Assembly: GCF_000808575.1 (NCBI RefSeq)
Contig: NZ_JWLW01000001.1
Span: forward strand, 1 to 64,000
Direction of reading: 5' to 3'
Source: Alteromonas marina
Lineage (GTDB): Bacteria; Pseudomonadota; Gammaproteobacteria; Enterobacterales; Alteromonadaceae
DNA length: 64,000 bases
The first letter of the stretch is position 1. Each line of letters begins with the position of its first letter. Of this stretch, positions 25,485 to 34,856 are shown in pieces. The translations under genes were made by a program, and so were the position numbers. The notes beneath the pieces are model-generated. The model did not search any database. It was not told the DNA's origin and saw only the letters and a list, made by a program, of their open reading frames with translations.

Positions 25485-27843
25485 GTTAATTGATGCTCCT
25501 AATCCTTTAGAAAAGAGCGACAAACTAGGCGTTGTTCACGTATCTAGAAAGCATGAGAGCGCAACACGCCAAGTACAAGGTTGCGCAAATTACGTTGACG
25601 ATGTCACTGAACCTCAGGGTACACTTTACGCAGCAGTAGGTGTAAGCGAATGTGCAAGTGGTACGATTGAGTCAATTAATCTTGACGCTGTTCGCCAAAG
25701 CGAGGGCGTTGTGGATGTCGTTACGATTGATGACGTACCCGGCCATAAAGATATTGGCCCTGTATTCGAAGGCGACCCGCTACTCGCCGATGGCGAAATC
25801 AAATTCTTTGGCCAGCCTGTATTTGCAGTGCTTGCCACTTCGGTAAACCTAGCCCGACAAGCGGCGCTAAAAGGGAAAGTAGAGGTGAGTGAAACCAAAC
25901 CTATACTTTCCGCAGAAGCTGCCCACCAGCAGAAAACGTTCGTGCGTCCCCTACACCGGTTTGGCCAGCATGCTGACCGCGTTGAAAGTACATTTAAAAA
26001 TGCTCAACACCAAGCACATGGTACGCTAAGTATTGGTGGCCAAGAGCACATGTACCTTGAAGGGCAAGTGAGCCTTGCGATCCCTGATGAAGAAGATCGC
26101 ATGAAAATCTACACCTCTAGTCAGCATCCCAGTGAAGTGCAAAAACTCGTTGCCGAAGTACTCGATGTAAAATTGCACCGTGTAATGGTAGACATGCGAC
26201 GTATGGGCGGCGGCTTTGGCGGAAAAGAAACGCAAGCCGCGCAATGGGCCTGTATAGCGGCTCTACTGGCATCGCGCAATCAATGTGCGGTTAAGCTTCG
26301 CTTACCACGCTTCACCGATATGCATGTTACTGGCAAACGTCACCCGTTCGAAAACGAGTTCGACGTGGCCTTTGACGAGACAGGTAAAATTGAAGCCACC
26401 CGCATGACAATCAATGGTATTTGTGGGCACTCGCCTGATTTATCTGACGCCATTGTCGATAGAGCCATGTTCCATGCGGACAACGGTTATTTCTTAGGTG
26501 ATAGCGACATTGTTGGCCACAGATTGCAAACCAATATGGTATCGCACACCGCTTATCGAGGTTTTGGCGGACCGCAAGGTATGATTATGGCTGAAGCCAT
26601 GATTGATAAAATTGCCCGTGCTATTGGCAGCGACCCCCTATCGGTAAGAAAACGTAATTTATACGGCCCAACAACAGGTAGTTTTACCCCCTACGGAATG
26701 AAGGTAGAACATAACCTTCTGCCCGATATGATTGCAGAGCTTGAAGAAACCGCTCAGTATTGGCAGCGCCGTGAAGCTATTGCAGCGTTTAACCGCGAAA
26801 GCCCGGTGATTAAGAAAGGTCTAGCGCTAACGCCTGTTAAGTTTGGCATTTCATTTACCGCGAAGCATTTAAACCAAGCTGGCGCTTTAGTGCACATTTA
26901 TACTGATGGTAGTATTCAGGTGAACCATGGTGGTACTGAAATGGGCCAAGGGCTTCACACCAAAATAGGCCAAATTGCAGCCAATGAATTTGGACTAGAT
27001 TTGGATATGATTGAAGTCACTGCAACACGCACTGACAAAGTACCTAACACTTCACCAACAGCAGCTTCAAGCGGCACTGACTTAAACGGAAAAGCCGTAC
27101 AAAATGCATGTATTACGCTAAAAGCCCGTTTGGCCGAGTGCTTTGCCAAAAGCTTAGGTCTAGAGGACCGCGCTGGCGACGTGCTATTCATTAATGAGCA
27201 CGTGGTATTGGATGAGCACAAAATTACCTTTACCGAGCTTGTGCAGAAAGCGTATTTTGCTCGTGTATCTTTGTCTTCAAGCGGTTTCTACAAAACCCCA
27301 AAATTACAGTATAACCGCGACACCGGTGAAGGCCGTCCGTTTTTCTATTTTGCCTACGGCGTTTCGATGAGCGAAGTGTCGGTGGATACGCTGACCGGTG
27401 AATACACGGTAGATAAAGTGAACGTAATCCACGATGTGGGCAACAGTCTTAACCCTGCCATTGATATTGGCCAAATAGAAGGCGCGTTTATTCAAGGTAT
27501 GGGTTGGCTTACCACCGAAGATCTTAAATGGAATGAAGCGGGTAAGCTGATAAGTGAAAATATGGCGACTTATAAAATTCCTGCAATAGGTGATACGCCC
27601 AAGGAATTTAATGTGAAGCTGTTCGGTAGAAAGAATGCTGAAGATAGCATTTACCACTCAAAAGCCGTTGGAGAGCCACCATTCATGCTAGCTATTTCAG
27701 TGTGGTGCGCCCTAAAGGATGCCATTTCTAGCCTTTCTGGCTACACAGTCGACCCTCAATTAGACACGCCAGCTACACCAGAGCGCGTGTTGAAAGCGGT
27801 AGCTGCGATACAGCAGTCGGACTGCCGAGGCGGTGCGATATGA
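25477..27843 (+). CDS. xdhB: Xanthine dehydrogenase large subunit (molybdenum cofactor)
   Basis: A 788-residue XdhB that binds molybdopterin and oxidises hypoxanthine to xanthine and xanthine to urate. Motifs include MRRMGGGFGGKET (about 244), AYRGFGGPQG, TEMGQGLHTK, and the active-site GEPPFML Glu near residue 731. The ATG at 25477 overlaps the xdhA stop as ATGCGTAA and was preferred over an ATG 21 nt upstream. Its TGA overlaps the xdhC ATG (ATGA). Length agrees with bacterial XdhB. Confidence 0.93.
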   Translation: MRKLIDAPNPLEKSDKLGVVHVSRKHESATRQVQGCANYVDDVTEPQGTLYAAVGVSECASGTIESINLDAVRQSEGVVDVVTIDDVPGHKDIGPVFEGDPLLADGEIKFFGQPVFAVLATSVNLARQAALKGKVEVSETKPILSAEAAHQQKTFVRPLHRFGQHADRVESTFKNAQHQAHGTLSIGGQEHMYLEGQVSLAIPDEEDRMKIYTSSQHPSEVQKLVAEVLDVKLHRVMVDMRRMGGGFGGKETQAAQWACIAALLASRNQCAVKLRLPRFTDMHVTGKRHPFENEFDVAFDETGKIEATRMTINGICGHSPDLSDAIVDRAMFHADNGYFLGDSDIVGHRLQTNMVSHTAYRGFGGPQGMIMAEAMIDKIARAIGSDPLSVRKRNLYGPTTGSFTPYGMKVEHNLLPDMIAELEETAQYWQRREAIAAFNRESPVIKKGLALTPVKFGISFTAKHLNQAGALVHIYTDGSIQVNHGGTEMGQGLHTKIGQIAANEFGLDLDMIEVTATRTDKVPNTSPTAASSGTDLNGKAVQNACITLKARLAECFAKSLGLEDRAGDVLFINEHVVLDEHKITFTELVQKAYFARVSLSSSGFYKTPKLQYNRDTGEGRPFFYFAYGVSMSEVSVDTLTGEYTVDKVNVIHDVGNSLNPAIDIGQIEGAFIQGMGWLTTEDLKWNEAGKLISENMATYKIPAIGDTPKEFNVKLFGRKNAEDSIYHSKAVGEPPFMLAISVWCALKDAISSLSGYTVDPQLDTPATPERVLKAVAAIQQSDCRGGAI

Positions 27844-28739
27844 CACGTTCGGATCCAAACTCATTTCGCGCCCCCCAATCATTTCGCGCTACGAACTGGC
27901 ATGAGGCAATAGCTGAATGCCAAGCGCGCAATGAAGGCTATGTGCTTGTGACTGTGGTTGGCACTGCTGGCTCTACACCTCGTGAGCCGGGCAGCAAAAT
28001 GGTAGTTACTGCCTCACAAAGCGTTGATACCATCGGCGGCGGACACCTTGAGTTTGATGCTATTGCCCGCGCCCGTGGATTTCTTGCTAAAGGCGAAGTA
28101 CATACCGAAGTTCACAGCTACCCGTTAAGCAGTTCTTTAGGACAGTGTTGTGGCGGTGCGGTAAAGGTGCTGTTTGACGTGTGTAACGTTCATCAGCAGC
28201 ACATTGCCATCTTTGGCGCAGGTCATGTTGCAAAAGCACTGGTGCCTATTTTGGCTCAATTACCCGTGCGAATTTCGTGGATAGACAGTCGCGATGATTT
28301 GTTTCCATCATCACTCCCAGCCAACGTGCAAAAAGTGGTGGAAGAAGCGCCAGAGAGCGAGGTTAGACACCTAGATGAGGACAGTTGGCTAATTATACTT
28401 ACCCACGACCATCAATTGGACTATCGCATTACAGAGCAGGCATTAAAACAGCCTTCCCTACCCTTCATTGGGTTAATAGGTTCAGAAACAAAGGCAAAGC
28501 GCTTTGTTACCAAGCTGACTCAGCGCGGGTTTGACGAAAACGCGCTGGCAAGGCTATTTACGCCTATAGGTAATCGAGATATTCCAGGCAAGCAACCTAT
28601 TGAAGTTGCCGTTTCTATATCTGCGCAGATTATTGAACGTCTTCATGCAAAAGAAGCAATGGCAGGCAACAGTAACAAAGACAGTGAGAAGCCGATTAAA
28701 GCGTTTCTCAGAGAAAAGGACACTATCAGTGACACTTAA
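27840..28739 (+). CDS. xdhC: XdhC molybdenum-cofactor insertion/sulfuration protein
   Basis: A 299-residue XdhC. The N-terminal XdhC/CoxI domain contains GSTPREPGSKMVV, GGGHLEFDA and LGQCCGGAVKVLF. The C-terminal Rossmann domain contains HIAIFGAGHVAKAL and LTHDHQLDY. XdhC binds Moco, oversees its sulfuration and delivers it to XdhB, and is not part of the final enzyme. The start overlaps xdhB by 4 nt and the end overlaps uraD by 11 nt, indicating tight translational coupling. Confidence 0.92.
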   Translation: MTRSDPNSFRAPQSFRATNWHEAIAECQARNEGYVLVTVVGTAGSTPREPGSKMVVTASQSVDTIGGGHLEFDAIARARGFLAKGEVHTEVHSYPLSSSLGQCCGGAVKVLFDVCNVHQQHIAIFGAGHVAKALVPILAQLPVRISWIDSRDDLFPSSLPANVQKVVEEAPESEVRHLDEDSWLIILTHDHQLDYRITEQALKQPSLPFIGLIGSETKAKRFVTKLTQRGFDENALARLFTPIGNRDIPGKQPIEVAVSISAQIIERLHAKEAMAGNSNKDSEKPIKAFLREKDTISDT

Positions 28740-29232
28740 TGAACTAAATACGCTTAGCGCTGAAGAGGCGTCTGCTTGGTTTGAACAATGCTGCGCGGCG
28801 AAAACCTGGATTTACCAAATGGTAGAAGCACGCCCGTATAGCGACAAAGATACACTTGTTATTCAAGCAAAGAACGCGTGGGCTAAGTGCAGTAATGACG
28901 ACTACCTCGAAGCTTTTACGGCACATCCAATGATTGGCGACGTTGATTCGTTGCGCAAAAAGTTTGCAAATACCAAAGCCATTGCTGCGGGTGAGCAGTC
29001 GGGTACAGCCAGCGCGTCCGAAGCTGTTTTACATCAGTTAAAAGAAGCCAACCACGCTTATTTAGACAAGCACGGATTTATTTTTATTATCTGCGCCACC
29101 GGGCTTTCTGCGCAGACTATGTTAGAAGCATTACAAGCTAGGCTACCCAATACCACACAGCAAGAGATTACCAATGCTGCTGCGGAGCAAATAAAGATAA
29201 CCCTATTGCGTATTAACAAAGCGCTGGATTAA
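28729..29232 (+). CDS. uraD: OHCU decarboxylase (UraD)
   Basis: A 167-residue 2-oxo-4-hydroxy-4-carboxy-5-ureidoimidazoline decarboxylase, which gives S-allantoin. The catalytic His66 lies in HPMIGD, followed by the EQSGTASA segment and FIFIICATGLSA. The GTG at 28729 is chosen because it has AAAGGA 8 nt upstream and yields the normal family length. An in-frame ATG at 28600 would add 43 unrelated residues encoded inside xdhC. The stop is 58 nt before the HIU hydrolase gene. Confidence 0.9.
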   Translation: MTLNELNTLSAEEASAWFEQCCAAKTWIYQMVEARPYSDKDTLVIQAKNAWAKCSNDDYLEAFTAHPMIGDVDSLRKKFANTKAIAAGEQSGTASASEAVLHQLKEANHAYLDKHGFIFIICATGLSAQTMLEALQARLPNTTQQEITNAAAEQIKITLLRINKALD

Positions 29233-29290
29233 CCCCAGTATTTTCAAAAATATGGTCAATACGCATTGAATAGTTTTTAAGGAAAACAGT

Positions 29291-29617
29291 ATGAATACGC
29301 TTTCTAGCCACGTACTCGACACTACATTAGGTAAGCCAGCACAAGGCATTGCCCTTACACTTACACTACCTGACGGTAGCACCCTTTCGGGTGAAACGGA
29401 TAATGACGGGCGTTTTAACAACTGGGGCGTTGAAGACGGTTTTGCCGCAGGTGTTTATACCCTGCGCTTTCACTGCAAGCCTTACCTTGTAGAAACGCAT
29501 GGCAAAAGTTTCTACCCACACATTGATATTACATTTGAACTTGATGAGAATGGCGGCCATTATCATGTGCCACTTCTTATCTCGCCATTCGGTTTCAGCA
29601 GCTACAGGGGCAGCTAA
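29291..29617 (+). CDS. uraH: 5-Hydroxyisourate hydrolase (transthyretin-like)
   Basis: A 108-residue cytoplasmic transthyretin-related protein. His7 in LSSHVLD begins the active site and the C-terminal tetrapeptide YRGS (105-108) is diagnostic of HIU hydrolases. It converts 5-hydroxyisourate, the product of PuuD, to OHCU for UraD. The following guanine deaminase begins 5 nt after its stop. Confidence 0.94.
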   Translation: MNTLSSHVLDTTLGKPAQGIALTLTLPDGSTLSGETDNDGRFNNWGVEDGFAAGVYTLRFHCKPYLVETHGKSFYPHIDITFELDENGGHYHVPLLISPFGFSSYRGS

Positions 29618-29622
29618 CAAAC

Positions 29623-30915
29623 ATGCAGCTTTTTCGTGCAAGCATTGCGCACTTTCCTAAACAAACCACACAGTTTGATAATGACATCGCTATTTTTAAA
29701 GACGGTGGTTTGTTGTTAGATAGCAAAGAAATAAAAGACATTGGCTCGTTTAACGACATTGCTGAACGTTACCCTACCGCCAATGTAACTGACTTGACGG
29801 GTAAGTGGATTTTACCCGGATTGATTGACAGCCACTTACACTATCCGCAAACACAGAGCATCGCGCATTATGGAGAGCAACTGCTTAGCTGGCTTGAAAA
29901 CTATACGTTTCCCACAGAAATGCAGTTTGCTGATAGTGAGCACGCCAACACCATTGCAAAAGTGTTTTTAAATCAGCTACTTAAAAATGGTACAACCACA
30001 GGTTTTGTTTTTACTACGGTTCATAAAAGCAGTAGCGAAGCGTTATTTAGCGCAGCAAGCGAAATTGATATGGCGATTGTGGCGGGCAAAGTATGTATGG
30101 ACAGGAATTGCCCTAGCGCACTCAATGACTGCCCGGCTGCAGCACAGGCTGACAGTGCAGCATTAATTGAAACTTGGCACAACAAAGGCCGTAACCGCTA
30201 CGCGCTAACCCCTCGTTTTGCGCCTACTAGTACAGAAGCACAACTTGCTGCATTAGGTGAACTTGCCACGCAGTATCCCGACGTTTTCATTCAAACACAT
30301 TTGTCTGAAAATTTAGACGAAATCGCTTGGGTAAAAAGTTTATTCTCTAACGCTGACGGCTACTTAGATGTCTACGATACTTATAACCTTGTGCGAGAAC
30401 GCGCGGTGTTTGGTCATGGTATTCACCTTACGCCTAACGAATGGGCTCGCCTTGGAGAAAGCGGCGCTACCGTCGCGTTTTGCCCTACGTCCAACTTGTT
30501 TTTAGGCAGTGGCCTTTTTGATATGACCGCAGCGCGTGCTAACAAGGTACATGTCGCTATGGCTACAGATGTTGGTGCCGGCACCACGTTCAATATGTTT
30601 AAAACGTATGGCGATGCTTATAAGGTCAGTCAGTTGCGCAACGAGCCAATCAGCCCATTAGAAGGGTTTTACCTCATGACCCAAGGGGCGGCCGTTGCCC
30701 ATGCGCTTGACCACGAAATTGGCAATTTAAACCCAGGCTCTACAGCTGACTTCATCGTTGTTGAGCCAAGGTTTGACGAATTAACACAGTTGAGAATAAA
30801 AGAAGATGCCGACTTCGACGATGTGTTTTTCGCTTTGAGTATTTTAGGTGACGACCGCGCTATCGACCAAACGTGGATCAGCGGCGCCTGTCGCTATCGT
30901 AAAGAACATAATTAA
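29623..30915 (+). CDS. guaD: Guanine deaminase
   Basis: A 430-residue amidohydrolase-superfamily guanine deaminase. Metal ligands lie in IDSHLHYPQTQ (about residue 70). Other family blocks are LTPRFAPTST, QTHLSENLDEI, HGIHLTP, CPTSNLFLGSGLF and ATDVGAGTTFNMFKT. It turns guanine into xanthine, feeding XdhAB in the same operon. It starts 5 nt after the HIU hydrolase stop, so it is cotranscribed. Confidence 0.93.
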   Translation: MQLFRASIAHFPKQTTQFDNDIAIFKDGGLLLDSKEIKDIGSFNDIAERYPTANVTDLTGKWILPGLIDSHLHYPQTQSIAHYGEQLLSWLENYTFPTEMQFADSEHANTIAKVFLNQLLKNGTTTGFVFTTVHKSSSEALFSAASEIDMAIVAGKVCMDRNCPSALNDCPAAAQADSAALIETWHNKGRNRYALTPRFAPTSTEAQLAALGELATQYPDVFIQTHLSENLDEIAWVKSLFSNADGYLDVYDTYNLVRERAVFGHGIHLTPNEWARLGESGATVAFCPTSNLFLGSGLFDMTAARANKVHVAMATDVGAGTTFNMFKTYGDAYKVSQLRNEPISPLEGFYLMTQGAAVAHALDHEIGNLNPGSTADFIVVEPRFDELTQLRIKEDADFDDVFFALSILGDDRAIDQTWISGACRYRKEHN

Positions 30916-30963
30916 TAACAAGCTGCTGTGGGGCCTTTAGGGCCCTAAATAAGGAGAACAATA

Positions 30964-32253
30964 ATGCCGTGGCTAGATTGGATAAGTTTATTTGTACGTT
31001 GGTTTCACGTTGTAGCCGGTGTTGCGTGGATTGGCGCGTCGTTTTACTTCATTTGGTTAGACAACAACTTGCGAACGCCACCTAAATGGAAACAGGACAA
31101 AGGCATTAAGGGCGATTTGTGGGCTATTCACGGCGGGGGGTTCTATGAAGTTGCCAAATACGCTTATGGTCCCGAAAAAATGCCCGAAACCCTGCACTGG
31201 TTTAAGTGGGAAGCGTACACAACTTGGCTGTCAGGATTCGCCTTATTAATCATTGTTTATTACTTTGGCGCTAGCGCTTATCTTATCGACCCTTCGGTTA
31301 ACGCCATGACGCCCGCAATGGCAATATCTCTAGGACTTGGGTTAATCTTTGGTGGGCTAGCTGTTTATGAGTTTGCTTGTCGTAGCCCATTGGCAAAATA
31401 CCCTCTCGCTTTCGGTATTGGGTTAGTTGCTCTTGTTTGTATTGTTAGCTATCTGTCTACCCAGTGGTTTAGCGGTCGCGGCGCTTATATTCACGTTGGC
31501 GCACTTATTGGCACTATCATGGCTGGGAATGTCTTTTTCAACATCATGCCAAACCAGCGCAAAATGGTGGCAGCGGTGGCTGATAAAAAAGACATCGACC
31601 CTAATTGGGGAGCTAGCGCTAAACTGCGTTCTGTACACAACAACTACTTCACGTTGCCTTTGCTGTTTATCATGATTTCAAACCATTATCCCATGACATA
31701 TCAGCACCCGCAAAATTGGCTTGTGTTGATTGCTATTATGGCCGCTGCAGCCTGGATACGACATTTCTTTAATCTTCGTCATGTGGGTACCACTAAGCCA
31801 AGTATTTTAGTATCGGGCGCCGTTGCCATGCTTGCCATCGCGCTGTGGGTATCTTGGCCGCAAGCCTCGTCAATGCAACCGTTGAGTCATGATGATACGC
31901 TGGCTTCTACATCCATGAACTCGGAGTCAGCGAAGCAATCTGCACCAAGTGCCCCCTTAACATCTTCTAACGGTATGGAAAAAGAAAAAGCGTCAATAAT
32001 TAGTAATGAACGCGTCGCTGGCTTGGTTACCACTCACTGTGTAAGCTGCCACTCGCGCACGCCCACCGACGATATATTTAAAGTAGCCCCCATGGGCGTA
32101 GTATTAGATTCATGGGAAGATATTGAAAGGTTTGCGCCTCAAGTGGTTCGAAGAACCACAGTGACAAAAGACATGCCATTTTTAAACAAAACAAAAATGA
32201 CAGAAGAAGAAAGGCAAGTTATATCTCGCTGGTTTGCCCAGAAAAGTCAATAA
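30964..32253 (+). CDS. puuD: Membrane urate hydroxylase with cytochrome c domain (PuuD)
   Basis: A 429-residue protein with about eight N-terminal membrane segments of the PuuD type (WFHVVAGVAWIGASFYFIWLDN, GGGFYEVAKY, WFKWEAYTTWLSGF), a low-complexity linker of about 300-340, and a C-terminal cytochrome c domain with the heme motif CVSCH (about residue 358). PuuD oxidises urate to 5-hydroxyisourate and passes electrons to the respiratory chain, unlike peroxide-forming uricase. It is the only urate-oxidising enzyme visible here and completes the route from xanthine dehydrogenase to HIU hydrolase. AAGGAG precedes the ATG. Confidence 0.92.
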   Translation: MPWLDWISLFVRWFHVVAGVAWIGASFYFIWLDNNLRTPPKWKQDKGIKGDLWAIHGGGFYEVAKYAYGPEKMPETLHWFKWEAYTTWLSGFALLIIVYYFGASAYLIDPSVNAMTPAMAISLGLGLIFGGLAVYEFACRSPLAKYPLAFGIGLVALVCIVSYLSTQWFSGRGAYIHVGALIGTIMAGNVFFNIMPNQRKMVAAVADKKDIDPNWGASAKLRSVHNNYFTLPLLFIMISNHYPMTYQHPQNWLVLIAIMAAAAWIRHFFNLRHVGTTKPSILVSGAVAMLAIALWVSWPQASSMQPLSHDDTLASTSMNSESAKQSAPSAPLTSSNGMEKEKASIISNERVAGLVTTHCVSCHSRTPTDDIFKVAPMGVVLDSWEDIERFAPQVVRRTTVTKDMPFLNKTKMTEEERQVISRWFAQKSQ

Positions 32254-32298
32254 CATTTACTTGTGTGTGTAGCTCGGTGATGCGCCAAAGCAACCGCG

Positions 32299-33606
32299 CT
32301 ACACTGCATTAGTTCTTATATTATTTACTGCTTTGTTCTGAACCGTCGATGATTGAACTTGCCCTTGTTGCTTTTTTTCGTACATTACCTCATCAGCTCG
32401 GTCTAACCACTCTTGCACAGAATTGATTCCCTCATTCCACTGCACCCAGCCAACGCTGAAGTCGATAGAGACAAGGTTACTACCATCGACTTCAACTTCA
32501 AATTTTTCGCGCTGAATTCTGTCAAAAAAAGCAGCCGTTTCGTTTTCATCTGTACCGTAAAGCATAATTACAAACTCATCGCCACCGATACGGCCAAACC
32601 TATCGCTTTCACGTAAAAGTCCGCTCATGCTGTTGGAAAACTCGACCAATGCTTTATCACCTATTTTGTGGCCATATTTGTCGTTAATTTCTTTAAATTT
32701 GTTTAGGTCAATATAGACAAGAGTAGAAGTTTGTTGACCTCTACCCATGCGAGAGATTTCATCATTTAACTGGCTAAAGATTTCTCTTCTATTGGCGAGC
32801 CCAGTAAGCGAGTCGGTTTTCGACAAATGCTCTAACTTAGTAACCGCACTCATTAGAGCTTGCTGCTGTGTTTTCTCTTTTGTTATATCGTCTGCTGTAC
32901 CTAAGATAAGAGAATGCATTTCACGGTCATCATAAATCAAGCTTCCACGGTCATGCAGGTATTTCACCTCACCTTTTGCATCATAAATACGATATTGGAT
33001 GTCCCAATTTTTCAAAGGGCGCTGACTGAACTGTTTTAGTACCCGCGCTTTATCATCTTCATGGACATGGTCAATAAAACCTATGGGGTTACAGTAAAGT
33101 TCATATTCATTGCGACCAAAAATTTTTTCATATCCGTTATTCACATATTTCAGCTGCGATAAATCAGGCGTCGCTACCCAAATGAAGGTTCTATCAGAGA
33201 ATGCACTTACAATTTTACTGAACAGTGCATCGACTTGAAATAACTCCGCTTGAATACGCTTTTTCTCGTCAATATCCTCTACAACTGAAATAAAATAGTC
33301 TGGATTGCCCCGTCTGTCTCTGACAAGTGAAACCGTAAGCTTAGCCCAAACCTTCTCGCCATCACTTCTAAGGTAGCGCTTTTCTATTGAGTAGTCGTCA
33401 ATGTCACCTTTCAACAGACGCGCCAGATGGTCGAGGTCTTCATCCAAGTAATCTGGCGCTGTTAATTCTTGAAACGTGAGTTTTGTAAGCTTTTCATTTG
33501 AGTACCCTAAAAAATCACACAGGCGTTTATTAACGCGAATGAAGCTGCCATCAATACTGACGTGAGCAAGCCCCACTGGACAAAAGTGAAAGGTTTTTTC
33601 AAACAT
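32299..33606 (-). CDS. PAS-PAS diguanylate cyclase
   Basis: A soluble protein of 435 residues with two PAS folds (the first begins almost at the start, FCPVGLAHVSIDGSFI; the second contains FIWVATPDLSQLKYVN) and a GGDEF domain with intact GGDEF in GRIGGDEF. An RxxD inhibition site (RESD) sits five residues before the GGDEF. The ATG at 33606 was chosen because it begins directly at the PAS fold; a TTG at 33678 would add 24 residues but lacks a ribosome site. A c-di-GMP synthase is expected; the sensed signal is unknown. It converges with the purine operon and looks independent of it. Confidence 0.85.
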   Translation of the reverse strand: MFEKTFHFCPVGLAHVSIDGSFIRVNKRLCDFLGYSNEKLTKLTFQELTAPDYLDEDLDHLARLLKGDIDDYSIEKRYLRSDGEKVWAKLTVSLVRDRRGNPDYFISVVEDIDEKKRIQAELFQVDALFSKIVSAFSDRTFIWVATPDLSQLKYVNNGYEKIFGRNEYELYCNPIGFIDHVHEDDKARVLKQFSQRPLKNWDIQYRIYDAKGEVKYLHDRGSLIYDDREMHSLILGTADDITKEKTQQQALMSAVTKLEHLSKTDSLTGLANRREIFSQLNDEISRMGRGQQTSTLVYIDLNKFKEINDKYGHKIGDKALVEFSNSMSGLLRESDRFGRIGGDEFVIMLYGTDENETAAFFDRIQREKFEVEVDGSNLVSIDFSVGWVQWNEGINSVQEWLDRADEVMYEKKQQGQVQSSTVQNKAVNNIRTNAV

Positions 33607-33903
33607 TGGGCACTGCCCCGCTAAATAATTGCATTCCGTCGCCTCAACAAAGTGGTGCTTAACCCACAACAAGCTCAATATATACTTTAGTATGGTAAGT
33701 ATAGATTGAATTTATTTATTAGCTAATGAATATAGCTAAGAAAAAAGCTTAGAGAATGTTTATCAAGGCTATTATGAAAACGGGTAAATCCATAAAAGAA
33801 GGCAGCGTGCCTCTTATCTGATAAAAAGGGCAAATTGGCGCTTACAGCTAACACAAGAATTCTAATTTACTTATGTTGAGCGCTTTAGTATCAGGAGTCC
33901 AAT

Positions 33904-34179
33904 GTGATCGAATTTTCAGTCATTATCTTTTCTAAGCCTCATCATCAAAACGAGCTGTCAGAAGCGCTAACGCCTTTGGTCAACGCTAGCCGCGCAGAAA
34001 AAGGCGCCGTAATGTACGACCTGCATTCATGCGAAGAGGGTGTTTTTGTCATTACTGAGAAATGGGAATCTCAAGAAGCGCTTGATGCCCACGAAATGAC
34101 AGCGCATTTTAGAGCCTTTCAGGAGAAAGCGGGGGCACTTGTCGAGAAAGTGCTTAAGTTACCCCTTTTACAAGTTTAG
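33904..34179 (+). CDS. Antibiotic biosynthesis monooxygenase (ABM) domain protein
   Basis: A 91-residue ferredoxin-like ABM-fold protein (FSVIIFSKPHHQNELSEALTPLV, ...EKWESQEALDAHEMTAHF). These small dimeric proteins include quinol monooxygenases such as YgiN, but many have no known reaction. GTG start with AGGAG seven bases upstream. It sits alone before a convergent HxlR regulator. No substrate can be assigned. Confidence 0.8.
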   Translation: MIEFSVIIFSKPHHQNELSEALTPLVNASRAEKGAVMYDLHSCEEGVFVITEKWESQEALDAHEMTAHFRAFQEKAGALVEKVLKLPLLQV

Positions 34180-34206
34180 AACTGTAGTTATAAGCGGTAG
34201 TGTTGA

Positions 34207-34236
34207 AAAACGGTGAATTATAACGCTCACCGTTTT
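34207..34236. terminator. Hairpin between convergent ABM and HxlR genes
   Basis: AAAACGGTGA pairs with TCACCGTTTT across a 10-nt loop. With A- and T-tracts at the stem base it can act on both strands, ending the two convergent genes. Confidence 0.7.
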
Positions 34237-34264
34237 CATTATTATGCATTTTTTATATACGAAA

Positions 34265-34624
34265 CTAATCGTCTGTGTGCTTTTCAGACCAAACTCTTAG
34301 CTGTTCAAGAATATCTAACGCTGAGCGCCCGAAATCGGTGAGACTGTAAGCAACAGCAATCGGGCGAGAGTCGATAACATTACGAATGACCATACCGTTG
34401 TTTTCCAGTTCTTTCAGGCGCTGGTCGACCATTTTCCGACTTGCGCCACCTAGCATTCTGCACAAATCATTAAACCTGACAGGTTCATCTTTTAAGTGAT
34501 AAATAATAGAACCCGTCCATTTTCCACCTATCAAACGCATACCACGTTCAATAGCACACGGCTCTGTGCACGTATTTAAAACGGTTTTTCTACCCTTAGC
34601 GTCTGTTTTTATCTCTGTTTTCAT
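34265..34624 (-). CDS. HxlR-family winged-helix regulator
   Basis: A 119-residue HxlR regulator: C-EPCAIERGMRLIGGKWTGSIIYHL is the typical Cys-containing start, followed by the winged helix RFNDLCRMLGGASRKMVDQRLKELE and VAYSLTDFG. The ATG at 34624 is preferred over a start 21 nt upstream because AAGGAC lies just before it. HxlR proteins often sense electrophiles, aldehydes or redox state. It is divergent from the molybdoenzyme pair at 34857, with a palindrome between them, so it is the likely local regulator. Confidence 0.87.
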   Translation of the reverse strand: MKTEIKTDAKGRKTVLNTCTEPCAIERGMRLIGGKWTGSIIYHLKDEPVRFNDLCRMLGGASRKMVDQRLKELENNGMVIRNVIDSRPIAVAYSLTDFGRSALDILEQLRVWSEKHTDD

Positions 34625-34661
34625 TGATGTCCTTCGAAAAAGCACCTAGTAACCAAAAGTA

Positions 34662-34677
34662 AACTAATTGCTTAGTT
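34662..34677. promoter_or_regulatory. Palindromic candidate HxlR operator
   Basis: AACTAATTGCTTAGTT is a perfect inverted repeat (6-bp arms, 4-nt spacer) 38 nt upstream of the HxlR ATG, in the divergent region before the molybdoenzyme genes. A related half-site (GTAACTAAACT) follows about 10 nt later. Binding by the adjacent HxlR protein is inferred. Confidence 0.5.
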
Positions 34678-34856
34678 GAACAAGGTAACTAAACTATACC
34701 ACATAAACCATTTAGGCTAACAGCCGTATACCTGTAGTCAATTAGTCTACTTTATAAGTTAAAGGTTCACAAAAGACCAGGTAAACCAGACCGTTCAAAC
34801 CAAGTCTTTACCTTGGTGAGAGCTATTTAGACTCCAACTTCACGGTGATGATTACC

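Noticed and set aside
29253..29262. TGGTCAAT half-site before the HIU hydrolase gene
   Set aside because: The other half of the RutR palindrome is absent (3 of 7 positions) and the site is inside an operon.
34736..34752. Possible fifth RutR-like site before the molybdoenzyme pair
   Set aside because: Only 9 of 14 positions match the consensus, and the local HxlR palindrome is a better candidate operator.
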